This document shows, piece after piece, positions 9,105 through 18,770 of a DNA stretch of 64,000 bases (position 1 is the first letter of the stretch; the number at the start of each line of letters is the position of its first letter). Location of the stretch: positions 30,387,492 to 30,451,491 of the forward strand of contig OZ038401.1 of the NCBI GenBank assembly GCA_964036045.1. The letters are read 5' to 3'. This DNA comes from Eutreptiella sp. 'Long Island Sound 2002' (Eukaryota > Euglenozoa > Euglenophyceae > Eutreptiales > Eutreptiaceae). The notes beneath the pieces are model-generated. The model saw only the letters and a program-made list of their open reading frames with translations. It was not told the origin of the DNA and searched no databases. Position numbers and translations under genes: made by a program.

Positions 9105-9230
9105 TGTCATAGCATAGCGGTCACACACCCATAGAAGGGCAGGTTCAAGCCCTAGCTTGTAGTGTGTGGTTTGGTGATTTGATCAATGTAGATCTCGTAG
9201 TTGTCTACAAGTTGTGGCTGCCCAATTCGC
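9105..9230 (+). repeat. Second tRNA-related SINE-like segment, U1
   Basis: This segment has an A-box-like string AGCATAGCGG (9111-9120), a B-box-like GGTTCAAGCCC (9142-9152), and then the same 14-mer tail TGATCAATGTAGAT (9180-9193) found behind the tRNA-like head at 8864. Two different heads with one shared tail segment suggest related SINEs. Confidence 0.4.
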
Positions 9231-10274
9231 AGGGCATATCATATTTTTTTATTACCTTGTTTTACCCCAGTGGTTTGTGCAATACTGGCACCTCAGCAGG
9301 CTGGCCCAACGGTATTCATCTTGAGCTGTGGTTGTAACTTCAAAACCCTCATTCCCCAATGTTGATTGGGGCCCACCTATGAATGGGATGCACCAAAGGA
9401 CGAAGCTTGGACTGATGCCCTAAGTGGTCCAGACATGGGAGGAAGCTGGGTATTGTTTTGGGGTTTTCAGAACAATATTGTGTGGCTGTTTTTCAGTTTT
9501 AAGAATACCGGGGCTTGCAGGTGGGGGTCGGGCCTACTGATTTTGGGTGTGCCCTATCGTTGAGCTGACCTCAACCCGACCAAGAAACATTCGATAGCCA
9601 CAGAAGGGTGGCGAACTCCAGGCAAACCTCGGTGCTGGTTGAAGTTGAACTGATTGAGCGTGGCATGAGGTTCGGATCATGGTGGCTTCTTCGAAATTTG
9701 ATGTCATGGCCCATCTGGACCTCCGCCTCTTTTGACCATAACAGCGGCCCCCTTATCAGTTTGACAGGAGACCAATGTGGACGATGTCGCTGTGGGTCAA
9801 AAGGAACGCACCCCATGCGCGCCACTCGCCGTTACAAATAATTCTGAGTGTTGTAGGGTTCCGATACACCGTTCGGGGTTTTGGAGCCCAGAACCCAAGA
9901 CACCCACGTCCTGAGGGTCCCAACGGATCGGGTCGTTGTTGTAGAATACTGCAAACCACCACAACCTGGCTCCTGACCTGCTTTGTATGCCAACGAAATG
10001 CAGTGGAAAGCAAGGCCATGTTGTGTGTTGTAGGTCCTCTGAGGCTAAGGGGGAAAGCCAAGCATCCATCATAATGACACCAGAGAAGCTGTGATGGATC
10101 TTGGAAACCTGAACCACAACTTCTTGAGAAGCTTTACATAAGGGGCAGGTGAGCTGCGGCCCTTCAACCGCCCTGTGCACAAAGTAACACCACTAATACT
10201 GCGGCATGCCATTGAGGCAGCAGCAGTGATTGAGAGGGTATTATCATCTACCAATACCACTCATCTGACCTGTG
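9231..10274. other. Fragmented coding-like region, unknown
   Basis: Several short frames have coding-like composition but change frame often. One is WDAPKDEAWTDALSGPDMGG (about 9380-9440), followed by an aromatic, membrane-like stretch to 9563. Another is a Cys-bearing stretch, LLTCFVCQRNAVESKAMLC (about 9970-10025). Neither strand carries one continuous gene. It is probably a decayed multi-exon gene or transposon interior. It is identical in U2-U5 apart from a few bases. Confidence 0.3.
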
Positions 10275-10578
10275 TACCCTCCCCCCCCCTTGCGCAAGCA
10301 CCGCCTTGTCTAAGCACCGGGACCGCGTTCGGACAACTGTGGGCTTCGCGGCTCCGCTGCGTATGCTGAACACCTGAACAGTGATTTCCTGCCGGTGTGA
10401 TACCGGGGGTGACGGCCATCGTCGGATTATGGCTAAGCACCGGGACCCGGTCTGTGACTGTGTGCCAATTGTAGAGGGAAACAGGGGCTGTGTCGTGTTT
10501 GGGGTGAGTCTCCTGCTCATAACAACATTATGCCTGATACTGCAACCCACTGCTGTTTGTTTGATATGAATTTCAGCC

Positions 10579-10782
10579 ATGACTAATGTCGTTACGCCTG
10601 GCTTAGCTGTCACGTACATCCGGTCCACCAGTGAGCAGGCACCTGCCAGCATTATCAGTCGTTCTACTTGTGGGGATGATTTCATTCATGGCCATGTGTT
10701 TGAGGGCAAGCTTTACTCCACCAAAGATAATGCGGATAACACCGCCAGCGGTCCAGTGGTAAAGCATTCAAGTCGTGATTAA
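10579..10782 (+). pseudogene. Truncated 108-aa-ORF copy in U1
   Basis: The first about 50 codons (MTNVVTPGLAVTYIRSTSEQ through GKLYSTKD) match the intact ORFs in U2-U5. After 10729 the sequence switches to unrelated tRNA-like DNA and the frame stops at 10780-10782. The Pro/Lys-rich second half is lost. Confidence 0.7.
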
Positions 10783-11069
10783 TGGGCGTCGTCTCGAATC
10801 CTGGTCTGCAGAATTTTAGCGCCGCCGCGGGCGGCGGCACCAAAATAGCCAAACTAGGTACGAACCGCCGACCTGCTGGTACCAGTCGGCTGCTTGACCA
10901 GTCGACCACTGCTGCGATTGGCGAAGGGCCTCCCTGCTGCTTGGGCCCGGCATCTGCCACTGACAAAAAACCCAAACTGTGTGTATCTGACTGACTGCCT
11001 GCTTGCTGGCTCAGGGACTGATTGGCTGACTGTCAACCTCTCTTCGAGGTGCACTGCCGAAGGCAATAG
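10730..11069. repeat. U1-specific replacement made of SINE-like pieces
   Basis: About 340 bp replace about 200 bp present in other units. On the plus strand an A-box-like AGCGGTCCAGTGG and B-box-like TCTCGAATCC lie at about 10750-10800. A near-perfect inverted repeat (16-bp arms, 10813-10828 and 10831-10846, core GCCGCCGCGGGCGGCGGC) follows. Then a minus-strand tRNA-like piece (TGGTCGACTGGTCAAGC as A box, GGCGGTTCGTACC as B box) occupies about 10857-10915. This looks like two tRNA-derived sequences around a GC hairpin. Confidence 0.5.
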
Positions 11070-11405
11070 AATTTGCCTGCACATTGTGTTCTGGTGCCTG
11101 TTACAACAACAGTTGTGCTTAGGGTGAGGTATGGGCAGGTTTCGGTGACATACTCTCTTTTGGTACCGCTTGTCGCGCACAAGCACCGCCTTGTCCAAGC
11201 ACCGAGACCCGGTCTGACCGTCGTTTTCCTGGATTTGCTGGTGCTTGCGCAAAGGGGGGGGAGGGTAAGGTTTTCCACAGTGTATAGTACCCTCTCCTGC
11301 TCAACGACATATAGCCACCGCCCATGCAAGACCTTCAGTGGAGGGCATGTGCAGGATGTTATCCCTGCCAATTCCGTTCTCCTTGTCTCTCAGAATCTTG
11401 ACCCA

Positions 11406-13601
11406 ATGGCGTACTCGACACTCCAGAGATTGCAAGCATGGACAGCCCAGTGCTGCCCTGAGGACATGTTCCCTTTGGCCTATCATTTGATGGTCTGTGT
11501 GGACGCCCTCTTACGTAAATCTGCAGAAATGTCTGGGACAGTGTGCAATGAGGAGCAGTGGACACTGCTGGACGGGGTTCTGAACCAGTGCTCAGCCTCA
11601 GTACAGGAGTCGCTGGCATCCCTCTCCATGCAACCCAGTTCCGCCATTGTCACCAGTCCGGAGCCGGAGGGATGGCTGGAGGCCCTCAAGTCGAGGCCAT
11701 ATGCACTACCAGAGCTCGGAACGGTGGCACTGCAACCGAAGATACAGTTGTGTGAGGGAGCTCTTAGCGGAAAGCACGATTTGGGTCTACAGCAAGAAAA
11801 CGCAACCCAGCGACTTCAGCGACATATACGAGAGAAGAATGTTGAGGCGGCTTTGAGAGATATTGAAGCAGGGGCTGATGTCAATGCACCCACGAAAGAA
11901 TTCGGGAGCACACTGATGGCTGCTGCACACCACGGATTGGAGCAAGTCTGTAACGCAGTGATTGACGGAGGTGCCAACGTCACGGCCGAGGACGAAGATG
12001 GCGCAGTGTTGCTTCTGGCTGCATTGGCAGGCTGGTCCTCAACGTGCGAAAGGCTACAAGCACGGCAAATGCTGTCGCTGGTCGTTCCTCTTGGACAGCG
12101 CGTTCAGGAAGCCGGGGCCCGAGCCATTGCGGACCATTGCAAAGCACTGATTTGCCTCAACATCGCCGATGATAACAACATCGGTGAGTCAGGGGCCAGA
12201 GCTCTGGCTGAGCAGTGCAGGGCATTGAGGATTCTGACCATTGGCAGCGGGAACAACCTTGGAGGAGGTGGGGCAAAAGCTATTGCATCGCATTGCAAGG
12301 CTTTGACCTGCCTGACTATTAGTGGGTACAAAGTCACTTGCCCCCACAATGACATGTCCGTACCTGAGTACTGCCGAACGGTGACCGATGTAACAATCGG
12401 TGATGGCGAGGTAAGGGCGGATGGCATCTTTGCAGTAGCTGCCCTTTACCCTTCGCTCATGTCCCTCAGCATTGGCGACAATAACAATGTGGGTGAGAGT
12501 GGGATCACGGCGATTGCTGCAAATTGTACGACATTGTCATCCCTGACAACTGGCAAAGAGAACTACATCGGTGAAATCGGGGCTGCCGCCATCGCAGGGC
12601 ATTGCAAGTCTTTGACATTGCTCAGTATTGGTGATGGCAACCACATTGGTGAAAGTGGGATGACCGCCATTGCTGAAAACTGTACAGCCTTGACATCCCT
12701 TGATATTGGTGCTAATAACAAGATCCGTCAAGCAGGAGCTCAAGCCATTGCTGCAAATTGCAAGGCATTGCTGTCGCTCAGTATTGGTGGGGGCAATGAA
12801 ATTGCTGCCGCTGGGGTTGCAGCTATTGCTAAAAGGTGCAATGCAATGACGGCTCTGAGCATTGGCAAATCGAACAGCCTTGGGGAAACGGGAGCGAAGG
12901 CGATAGCTGAACATTGCCAGGGGTTGGTATCCCTCCGTATTGGTGAATATAACGATATTGGAGATGAAGGTGTCAGAGCCATTGCTGAGAACTGCAAGGC
13001 TTTGACATCCCTTGGCGTTGGTTATGACGTTTACTTCAGTGAGCACTGGTTTGTGCCGATTGCTGAGAACTGCACGGCATTGACTTCTCTTGCGGTTGGT
13101 GATGGCAACAAGCTTCAGGCAAACGGGGCGGAAGCCATCGCTGCGCAGTGCACAGCTTTGCAATCCCTCAGTTTTGGCAGTTACAACAACATTGGTGAAG
13201 CTGGGGCCACAGCTGTTGCTCAAGGATGCAAAGGCTTGACGTCCCTCGATATTGGCGATAAAAACAATATTGGTGAAGCTGGGCTCAAGGCCATTGCTGA
13301 AAACTGTTTGGCTCTAACTTTCCTGAAAATTGGTGGCTGGAACAACATTGGTGAAGCCGGGGCTAGGGCCATTGCTGAACATTGTGAGGCATTGACATGT
13401 CTTAGTATTGGCTACGAAAATAACATTGGCGAGAGTGGGGCTCGAGCTCTTGCGGAAAACTGCACACGATTGACATCACTGAGCATTCTGGACAAAATCG
13501 GTGGGGCTGGAATTCAGGCTGTCATGGAGCACTGCACAGCGCTAAGCAGCCTCTGTCTGTCTCCTCTTGGCGGCAGTGGCAGGCAGTGGCAAACAAGATG
13601 A
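11406..13601 (+). CDS. Ankyrin/LRR protein, 731 aa, unit U1
   Basis: The start is the first in-frame ATG (MAYSTLQRLQAW). The frame is open upstream to 11070, but only through the right end of the TIR transposon, and a CTTGTCTCTCAG splice-acceptor-like site ends 13 bases before this ATG. Residues about 1-130 are helical and unassigned. Residues about 130-215 look like two or three ankyrin-type repeats (VEAALRDIEAGADVNAP; NAVIDGGANVTAEDEDG). Residues about 236-731 hold roughly 18 leucine-rich repeats of 26 residues, consensus L-x-S-L-x-I-G-x-x-N-N-I-G-E-x-G-A-x-A-I-A-E-x-C. This is the cysteine-containing (AMN1/F-box-like) length with a GALA-like G-A-x-A-I-A core. No signal peptide, membrane segment, F-box or catalytic domain is seen. 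A cytosolic binding or scaffold protein is inferred. U1 differs from U2-U4 at about residues 287 (Gly), 419 (Met) and 430 (Thr). Confidence 0.8.
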   Translation: MAYSTLQRLQAWTAQCCPEDMFPLAYHLMVCVDALLRKSAEMSGTVCNEEQWTLLDGVLNQCSASVQESLASLSMQPSSAIVTSPEPEGWLEALKSRPYALPELGTVALQPKIQLCEGALSGKHDLGLQQENATQRLQRHIREKNVEAALRDIEAGADVNAPTKEFGSTLMAAAHHGLEQVCNAVIDGGANVTAEDEDGAVLLLAALAGWSSTCERLQARQMLSLVVPLGQRVQEAGARAIADHCKALICLNIADDNNIGESGARALAEQCRALRILTIGSGNNLGGGGAKAIASHCKALTCLTISGYKVTCPHNDMSVPEYCRTVTDVTIGDGEVRADGIFAVAALYPSLMSLSIGDNNNVGESGITAIAANCTTLSSLTTGKENYIGEIGAAAIAGHCKSLTLLSIGDGNHIGESGMTAIAENCTALTSLDIGANNKIRQAGAQAIAANCKALLSLSIGGGNEIAAAGVAAIAKRCNAMTALSIGKSNSLGETGAKAIAEHCQGLVSLRIGEYNDIGDEGVRAIAENCKALTSLGVGYDVYFSEHWFVPIAENCTALTSLAVGDGNKLQANGAEAIAAQCTALQSLSFGSYNNIGEAGATAVAQGCKGLTSLDIGDKNNIGEAGLKAIAENCLALTFLKIGGWNNIGEAGARAIAEHCEALTCLSIGYENNIGESGARALAENCTRLTSLSILDKIGGAGIQAVMEHCTALSSLCLSPLGGSGRQWQTR

Positions 13602-15720
13602 AGTTCTGCAACTTGTTGGTGTGAATTGAAGGCTAAGAAACAGCTCTGAGCATCAAAGTGGCGTTAGCACTCTTGATCTCTGGTTCTCTGCCAGTGCCCC
13701 TGGGGGACGGTGAATCTCCTCAGCCAGCCCCAAAAGGGGTGAATACGGGGCTTGGGGAGCCAGCCCCCCCCTCCTTCCTTCCCTTTCCTGTGGTTCCTGT
13801 GGGGACCGCCCAAACGATTGCTCGAAAGTGTTGGTGGTATCAACCTCCAGATGCTGTCAAGACTCCTGTTTTCCTCATATTCCTGGTAGAGTTTCCTGGA
13901 GATATGCTGAACAGGGGTTGTGTTGACACATGTGTGTGAGACTACGACATATGTGGCACGAAGTTGCCCGGTCTCTCCCCCACCCGAGCGTGCGATTCAC
14001 GTGGCATGAAGTTGACTTATTCCTACCCCAACCTGACCTCAGTGTGCCATGTGCGTGCCACGAAGTTCTCCCATCCCTTGCACAGGAGTCGCCCTTGAAC
14101 ACCCCTTGGGGGTGCTTATCCTGCGGCACCTGTGGCGCGCCCTGTGGCGCACCCTGTGTCGCGTAATTTGGGTAATTATCTTGGAACAGAGGCAATATAG
14201 TGTTACATACACACCCGTTTTTTTTATTTTTGTGACGTATACCCCTATACTCCTTTTTCCCCCTATTTTTGTTACTATTTTTACTATATTTATTTTTTTG
14301 GGCCTCTTCCCCCCATAAATGGTGCACTTGTTGCCCGTCCCCAATATGGAATGGGCTGTAGATGAACTTTGCGTCGTCCCTGCTTTGGGCACTCCTAAGA
14401 TGGCAAGGGATAGGTAGCACGGGCGTGGTTGCGAGCCAGGACCCAACTCCAAGCGGGGGTGAGGGGGCCCCCCTCCTCTACGGACCCCAAAATGGTTCTA
14501 CGGAACAAAGGGTTTTGTGGGCTTCGGAGGTAATCTGCTGAACTAAGCTAAACGAAACATATGGTGGCGTGTAAGAGTGCTTTGAGCGCCAGATCAGGCA
14601 AGATGAGGCACTATACAAATGTCGTTTGTTGCTCATTGAAGATCCCGCCCTTGAGCTCAGCCCCGGCTCGATGTGGCGGTGCCGTATTCTCTCCTCTGTA
14701 GAGAGTCATGGTGTCAACAGATCAACATGCACGGAATTTTTTGGTTCCGGTGTATGTATTTCCTAGGCAGTGTACACTGAAGCTAATTACCCTTACCATG
14801 CCGTGCCTGGCCCAAGTGTGCTGCGTAGGTGGCGCAAAGTTGCGCTGTCCTTGCGCCAGTGTGACCTAACTGTATGTGGTACGTGTCATGAACCCCGGCC
14901 CTTCCGCCGCATCAGTGTGCTACCCTGCCCCCCCCCTCCCACACCCATCCTGTATCGGTTTGCAACTGATCTGTGCTGTCATGTTTTCTGCATATAAATT
15001 TTCATCAATGCTTAGCCAACATTGTCATAGCCACAGCTATACACCCTGCTGCGTGGCCCGGGGGAACAGGTTTGAGTCCCGGCTCGTGCGATTGGTGTTG
15101 TGGTCGAACATCTCGCGCCCATCTGCGAGCAACTACCGCCCCTAGGCCGGTGGTACATCGTAAGACAAAACCGCAGCATCATGAATGCTATGTTGTCTTC
15201 TCATTTCTTGTGCACTCCAGTGCCTTTGTAGCGCTGTGCCCCTCTAATGTTGTGCCCTTGTACCCCACGCGCAATTACACCTCTTTCTGTTTCCCCCTGT
15301 ACGTAGTGCTGTAGTAAATTAGTGCTTTACTGTGCTAGTGCTGTACTGGGGTATTGCAGTGCTGAGGTAAGGCTGTCAGAGGTAGTGCTGTACCCCTCCT
15401 CCAGGGGATAGTATCGCTACCCAGCAAGGTGCAAGGACTGACCTGCCTAACCTGAGAGTTCCTCTGTGTACAATGAAAGCACGATGTGTCGACAAAATGG
15501 GCACAAGAGCAAGGTAAATAGTATGGTATGTGGAACACCGTAGAATATCGAAGAATTGCCGAACATTGCTGTTTTGGCATACGGGACGTACATGTGTGGA
15601 GGGCTTTGTGACCTGCTTGCGGCCCTGTATCAGTTACCGACTTGCGGTGACTTCCTGATACCGTCTGCTGATACGTTGAGTTCCTGAATTGTGCCCATAC
15701 ATTTTTGCCAATACGGAGAG
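13602..15720. other. Mostly non-coding part of unit U1
   Basis: No gene is supported. It begins with a short Pro-rich frame (to 13939). Then come three imperfect copies of a GTGGCACGAAGTTG-type motif (about 13950-14075; translated W/C-HEV), GCGC-rich direct repeats (14128-14160) and a T-rich stretch (14215-14300). A B-box-like GGTTTGAGTCC stands alone at 15069-15079 with no A box. AGTGCTGTA-like short repeats lie at 15305-15395. Open frames on the minus strand (181 and 137 codons) overlap each other and show no protein-like repeats or domains. The U2-U5 equivalents are the same apart from C/G-run lengths at about 14468. Confidence 0.4.
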
Positions 15721-16042
15721 TTTCGGGGTTAGCTCAACCAAAAATTCCTAAACTGGTTGCCTCTTCCATGTGCCCACCTTCCTCTGCATGTGATGTCCAT
15801 GTGTTCTCATGATGATTGGAATCATTTCTCGGCCTCGGGAGCCCACGTGCATTGTATGTCACCTCTGTGTTTCCGCACTTTTGGAGTCTTTTTGGAACCA
15901 GGGTTTTTGCGGTTCCAATTACAAGAAAATTTGTTCCTCTATGAGTGGCCAAACTGGGAGTCAAAGTTTGGGTGTAGCTGTCATTGCATTTGCTCTTGTG
16001 TTGTGGTGTGTAATCTGGCCTGTGGGGCACCATTCTGTGGTC

Positions 16043-16440
16043 ATGAACAGTTCCAATTTTACTGCCACGCTGCCGGTCACATATCAGTGGTACATGAACG
16101 ATGAGTTTGTGCCTGCCCGAGTTTTGGGTACACCTACACAAGGTTTCGGGGGTTGAGGCATCTCTTCAATGGCAGACTGTACTTTACGAAAGACATTGTG
16201 GATGACAATTTTGTTCCCAAAGACAAAAGACCCAAGCCTGTCCCTCAGCCAGCCCCGAAGCCAGCCCCCCAGGCAACCTTCAAAGGGAAGCATGTCTAGC
16301 ACATCAAGATGGGGCACAAGATGGGCAAGAGGTTCGATTCGGTCCCAATCAATCAGTGCCCACCTCTGACGTGGTTTTACTTGGATCCATGCAATCCTCA
16401 ACAGGGGCAGGCAAAGCAAAAGGTGACACAAAGAAAATGA
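16043..16440 (+). pseudogene. Decayed relative of the 108-aa ORF, U1
   Basis: An ATG frame (MNSSNFTATLPVTYQWYMND ... ARVLGTPTQG) stops at 16156. The match to the 108-aa ORF then continues one frame over: GRLYFTKDIVDDNFVPKDKR, then PKPVPQPAPKPAP and KGKHV, a TAG at 16297-16299, then KMGHKMGKRFDSVP and a stop at 16440. The 108-aa ORF has the same order (KLYSTKDIVDHSFVP, PKPAPKPAP, KGKHV, KMRRKVGKGFYS). One frameshift and one stop make it a pseudogene. It has no TIR around it, so it may mark the parent gene rather than a mobile copy. U0 keeps part of it (about 5606-5899). Confidence 0.6.
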
Positions 16441-16680
16441 CATGGATTCATGCAATGTGGCAAAAGAATTCTCTGTAGGAAAAAACACCGTGCCAAAATA
16501 GATTGCCTAACAAAGTACACAACCAGCAAGGGCAGTCCTGCACATGTGGGGCTGCAAACGGCAGCGGATCTGCCAAAAGCAATATGGTTCAGCAGGTTGA
16601 AAAGGCCTGGAATCTCACAAAACCCCATTTGACAGTTGCTTTTGCTACCGAATTTCAGAGACAGATAGATTTGTAACAAC
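16441..16680 (+). pseudogene. Helix-turn-helix-like remnant, U1
   Basis: One frame reads MDSCNVAKEFSVGKNTVPK and then stops. The VAKEFSVGKNTV string resembles the second and third helices of CENP-B/pogo-type DNA-binding domains, which would fit the TA-flanked elements nearby. A second frame is coding-like further on (NMVQQVEKAWNLTKPHL ... TEFQRQIDL) and stops near 16676. The frames are broken, so this is a decayed gene at best. Identical copies follow in U0, U3, U4 and U5. Confidence 0.25.
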
Positions 16681-16779
16681 AGACAGTGTGCGTAAAGCTT
16701 CATGGATGCCAGCATCACCTGCTGGGGGAGTATTTTGTTGCTGGGGCAGGATGGAGGTCCAAGCTTTTGTTTTTCTGTG

Positions 16780-17290
16780 TGAAACCTTATTTTTTTTAGC
16801 ACTTTTGTTATTTTTAGCATAAAAAGAAAAGATCCCGCGCTAAAAAAAATTCCCTGCTAAATTTTTTTTTTCACGATCATCATGTATTTCTGAAAAACTT
16901 GCACAGGGGGTTTACAAGGAGTGCTACTGCATTGTGCCACCCACCTGCCCCTGCATTGCTGCAGTGTTTGACAGCCATTGTGATCACCTCTTGTGAGCTT
17001 TGCATCCCAACACGTCCGTTCCTGCATTGTATGCTCATTTTCTGCAGCTTGTAGTCTGCCCATTCAGTCAATCAGTCCCAAGTTCCAGATTCCTTGCTCA
17101 CATCTTGCTCAGAGGCACTATTCAGTGCACAAAGCCGAGTGGTTCTGCCTGGGAGAGGTTGTTTCAGGCACTACTCAGTGAGTGCACAATTTAGCCCATA
17201 ACTTCATGCTCCTGTTCTTTTGGTTTTGGTTTCGGTTTTCTAGATGGCCATCTGAAAAATAAGATTCTGATTTTTTTGCAATGCTGGTGT
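16780..17290. other. A/T-rich and unassigned end of unit
   Basis: T-runs and A-runs at 16790-16872 include a TTTTTAGCATAAAAAG string and AAAAAAAATTCCCTGC. About 400 bp with no supported gene follow, ending with a GGTTTTGGTTTCGGTTTTCT pyrimidine/G tract before TAG at 17242. The latter resembles a splice acceptor. Confidence 0.35.
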
Positions 17291-17486
17291 GTATTGGCTA
17301 GCTGAAGCTCCAAACGAGGATTTGGTTGTTAAATATCCATCAGGAGACAAAGTTGGCAAGATTGCCACAAACGTCCACCGCAGCTGTGTCTGTCAAAAAG
17401 GGGTGGACGAAACCATATTCAGTGGTAGAACATGGAATGAAATGACAAGGAAAAGGAAAAGCGGGGCCATGAGCAACAGATACTGA
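17289..17486 (+). pseudogene. Lys/Arg-rich coding fragment, U1 copy
   Basis: Identical in translation to the U0 copy at 6748-6945. It is the last protein-like piece before the unit boundary. Confidence 0.3.
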
Positions 17487-17802
17487 GCTCGCATATACCC
17501 CCTTGACACAGGCATATGGTCATAGCCACGACTCACACTCAGAACGCACTAGGACAGCCATGGCAACCAAGAGCCAAAGGAGTGCTTGATGACGGTGACC
17601 GAGACTGGCAGGACAGACAGTAGATAGTATGCAGGCGACTCCCGCCGACCTATAGCTGTATCTTCAGGTTGTACATCCGAGTTTGACTGTAGATATGTAT
17701 GCCTTTATGAGAGATGAATACTCAGTATTCCATCTGGATATGTTCATAGCATATCCCAATCGACCACAAGAACTGATGCAGTGTGAATGATGATTGCGCC
17801 TA

Positions 17803-18283
17803 TCCCCCCCCCCCCCCAGTAGGGGAGCATCGCTTTCTAGTTCCTGCAAAAAACGTGTCGCTGTCATATTGCATAGAGCTGCGCAACTGAGAGACCTTGT
17901 TGTCAGAGCTCATCTGCACCTCCTTTGTTCTGACCCATTGCCCTCCCCAGACCTTTGAAAATGTTCCCTGAAGGCGCTGTTGTGCGCTATGTCCATTCCA
18001 CAAAGGAGCCTGTGCTGGCTGTTGTGCAAGGCCCTTCTCCCCATGGTGATCAGTATAGACCCATCGTCTACAAACGTGGTGCCACTGAAGTTGTGCATGT
18101 CAGCGTGTATCACAGATCCTTGGGTGACCTACAGCAAGCAACTGACTGGCCATGAATTGTGCATGGTATGCGCTGGTAAGTGGCTGGTCGGCAGTGGTGA
18201 CGGTCGCCCCCACTGGGGTGGGGGGGACCGTCGCCGCTGGGGGCGGGGGGGGGGGGGGGGGGCTGGACAAGGGGGGGGGACTG
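17803..18283 (+). mobile_element. C/G-rich inverted-repeat element, U2
   Basis: Copy of the U1 element at 7262-7742; only the C- and G-run lengths differ. It includes the MFPEGAVV ORF at 17961-18155. Confidence 0.5.
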
Positions 18284-18770
18284 TATTCATGTTGAGCATA
18301 AGTTTCAGCATCTATCTGTGCTTGGGATTCCTTTGAGTTGTTGGATTTGGGTGGCATTTTCGGGGACACCTAGTTCCCCAACATATCACAGTCATCTGGG
18401 GTGCCTTAAGCACAGTGTTTGTGGAGTACAACTATTATCCCAATAACACCCCGCACCCATTGGGGGAGGGCCTGATGAGCTGCACACTCACTCGGAGATT
18501 TAGCCGTCTGGCATGACCAAGCACCCGTAATTTAGCCTGTAGCCACTTCTGATTGCGTTTGTTGAACCTTCCTGTGCTATGGAGGTATTATTTGAACACC
18601 CACACATGTTGTGGGGATGATTGGCGGCACAAGCAGCAGAGTAATTGATTGTACTACGCTCTTGATTGTGCAAGGTTTGTGGGAGGGAGTGGTGTTCATG
18701 CAATCACAGTACAGTATTGTCGAAAACGGCAGCCAAGCGGCCAAAAATAATTTCAAGGCTTGCGTAATTT

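Larger units (their letters stand above)
10277..11265 (+). mobile_element. TA-flanked TIR transposon, U1 (rearranged inside)
   Basis: The left end CCCTCCCCCCCCCTTGCGCA plus AGCACC and the right end (its complement, GGTGCTTGCGCAAAGG then a G-run and AGGG) form terminal inverted repeats of about 26 bp with one or two mismatches. Both are flanked by TA (10275-10276 and 11266-11267), the target duplication typical of Tc1/mariner/pogo-type elements. Subterminal repeats (AAGCACCGCCTTGTC, AAGCACCGGGACC) occur near both ends. In U1 the middle, about 10730-11069, is replaced by tRNA-like and palindromic sequence and the 108-aa ORF is cut. No transposase is present, so the element is non-autonomous. 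Confidence 0.75.
6993..17533 (+). repeat. Tandem array unit U1 (10.54 kb)
   Basis: This is the first full unit. It is collinear with U3-U5 but about 143 bp longer, because a segment inside its 108-aa-ORF transposon (about 10730-11069) has been replaced by other sequence. It also has a few private substitutions, for example ATGGCAATGG where U2-U5 have ACGGCAATGG near 8305. The boundaries are set at the CACACTCAGAACGC string where U0 leaves the unique flank. Confidence 0.95.

Noticed and set aside
11073-11405. Counting the first 111 codons as part of the LRR protein
   Set aside because: There is no ATG, the stretch is transposon end sequence, and a splice-acceptor-like site lies just before the first ATG.
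12537-13223. 228-codon open frame on the minus strand, repeated in every unit
   Set aside because: It lies fully opposite the 78-bp-periodic LRR coding sequence. The periodic codon pattern keeps the complementary frame open, and its translation only mirrors the repeat.
13875-14452. 181- and 137-codon minus-strand frames
   Set aside because: They overlap each other, are low-complexity or derived from T-rich and GCGC repeats, and show no domain. Conservation between units is no support because whole units are nearly identical.
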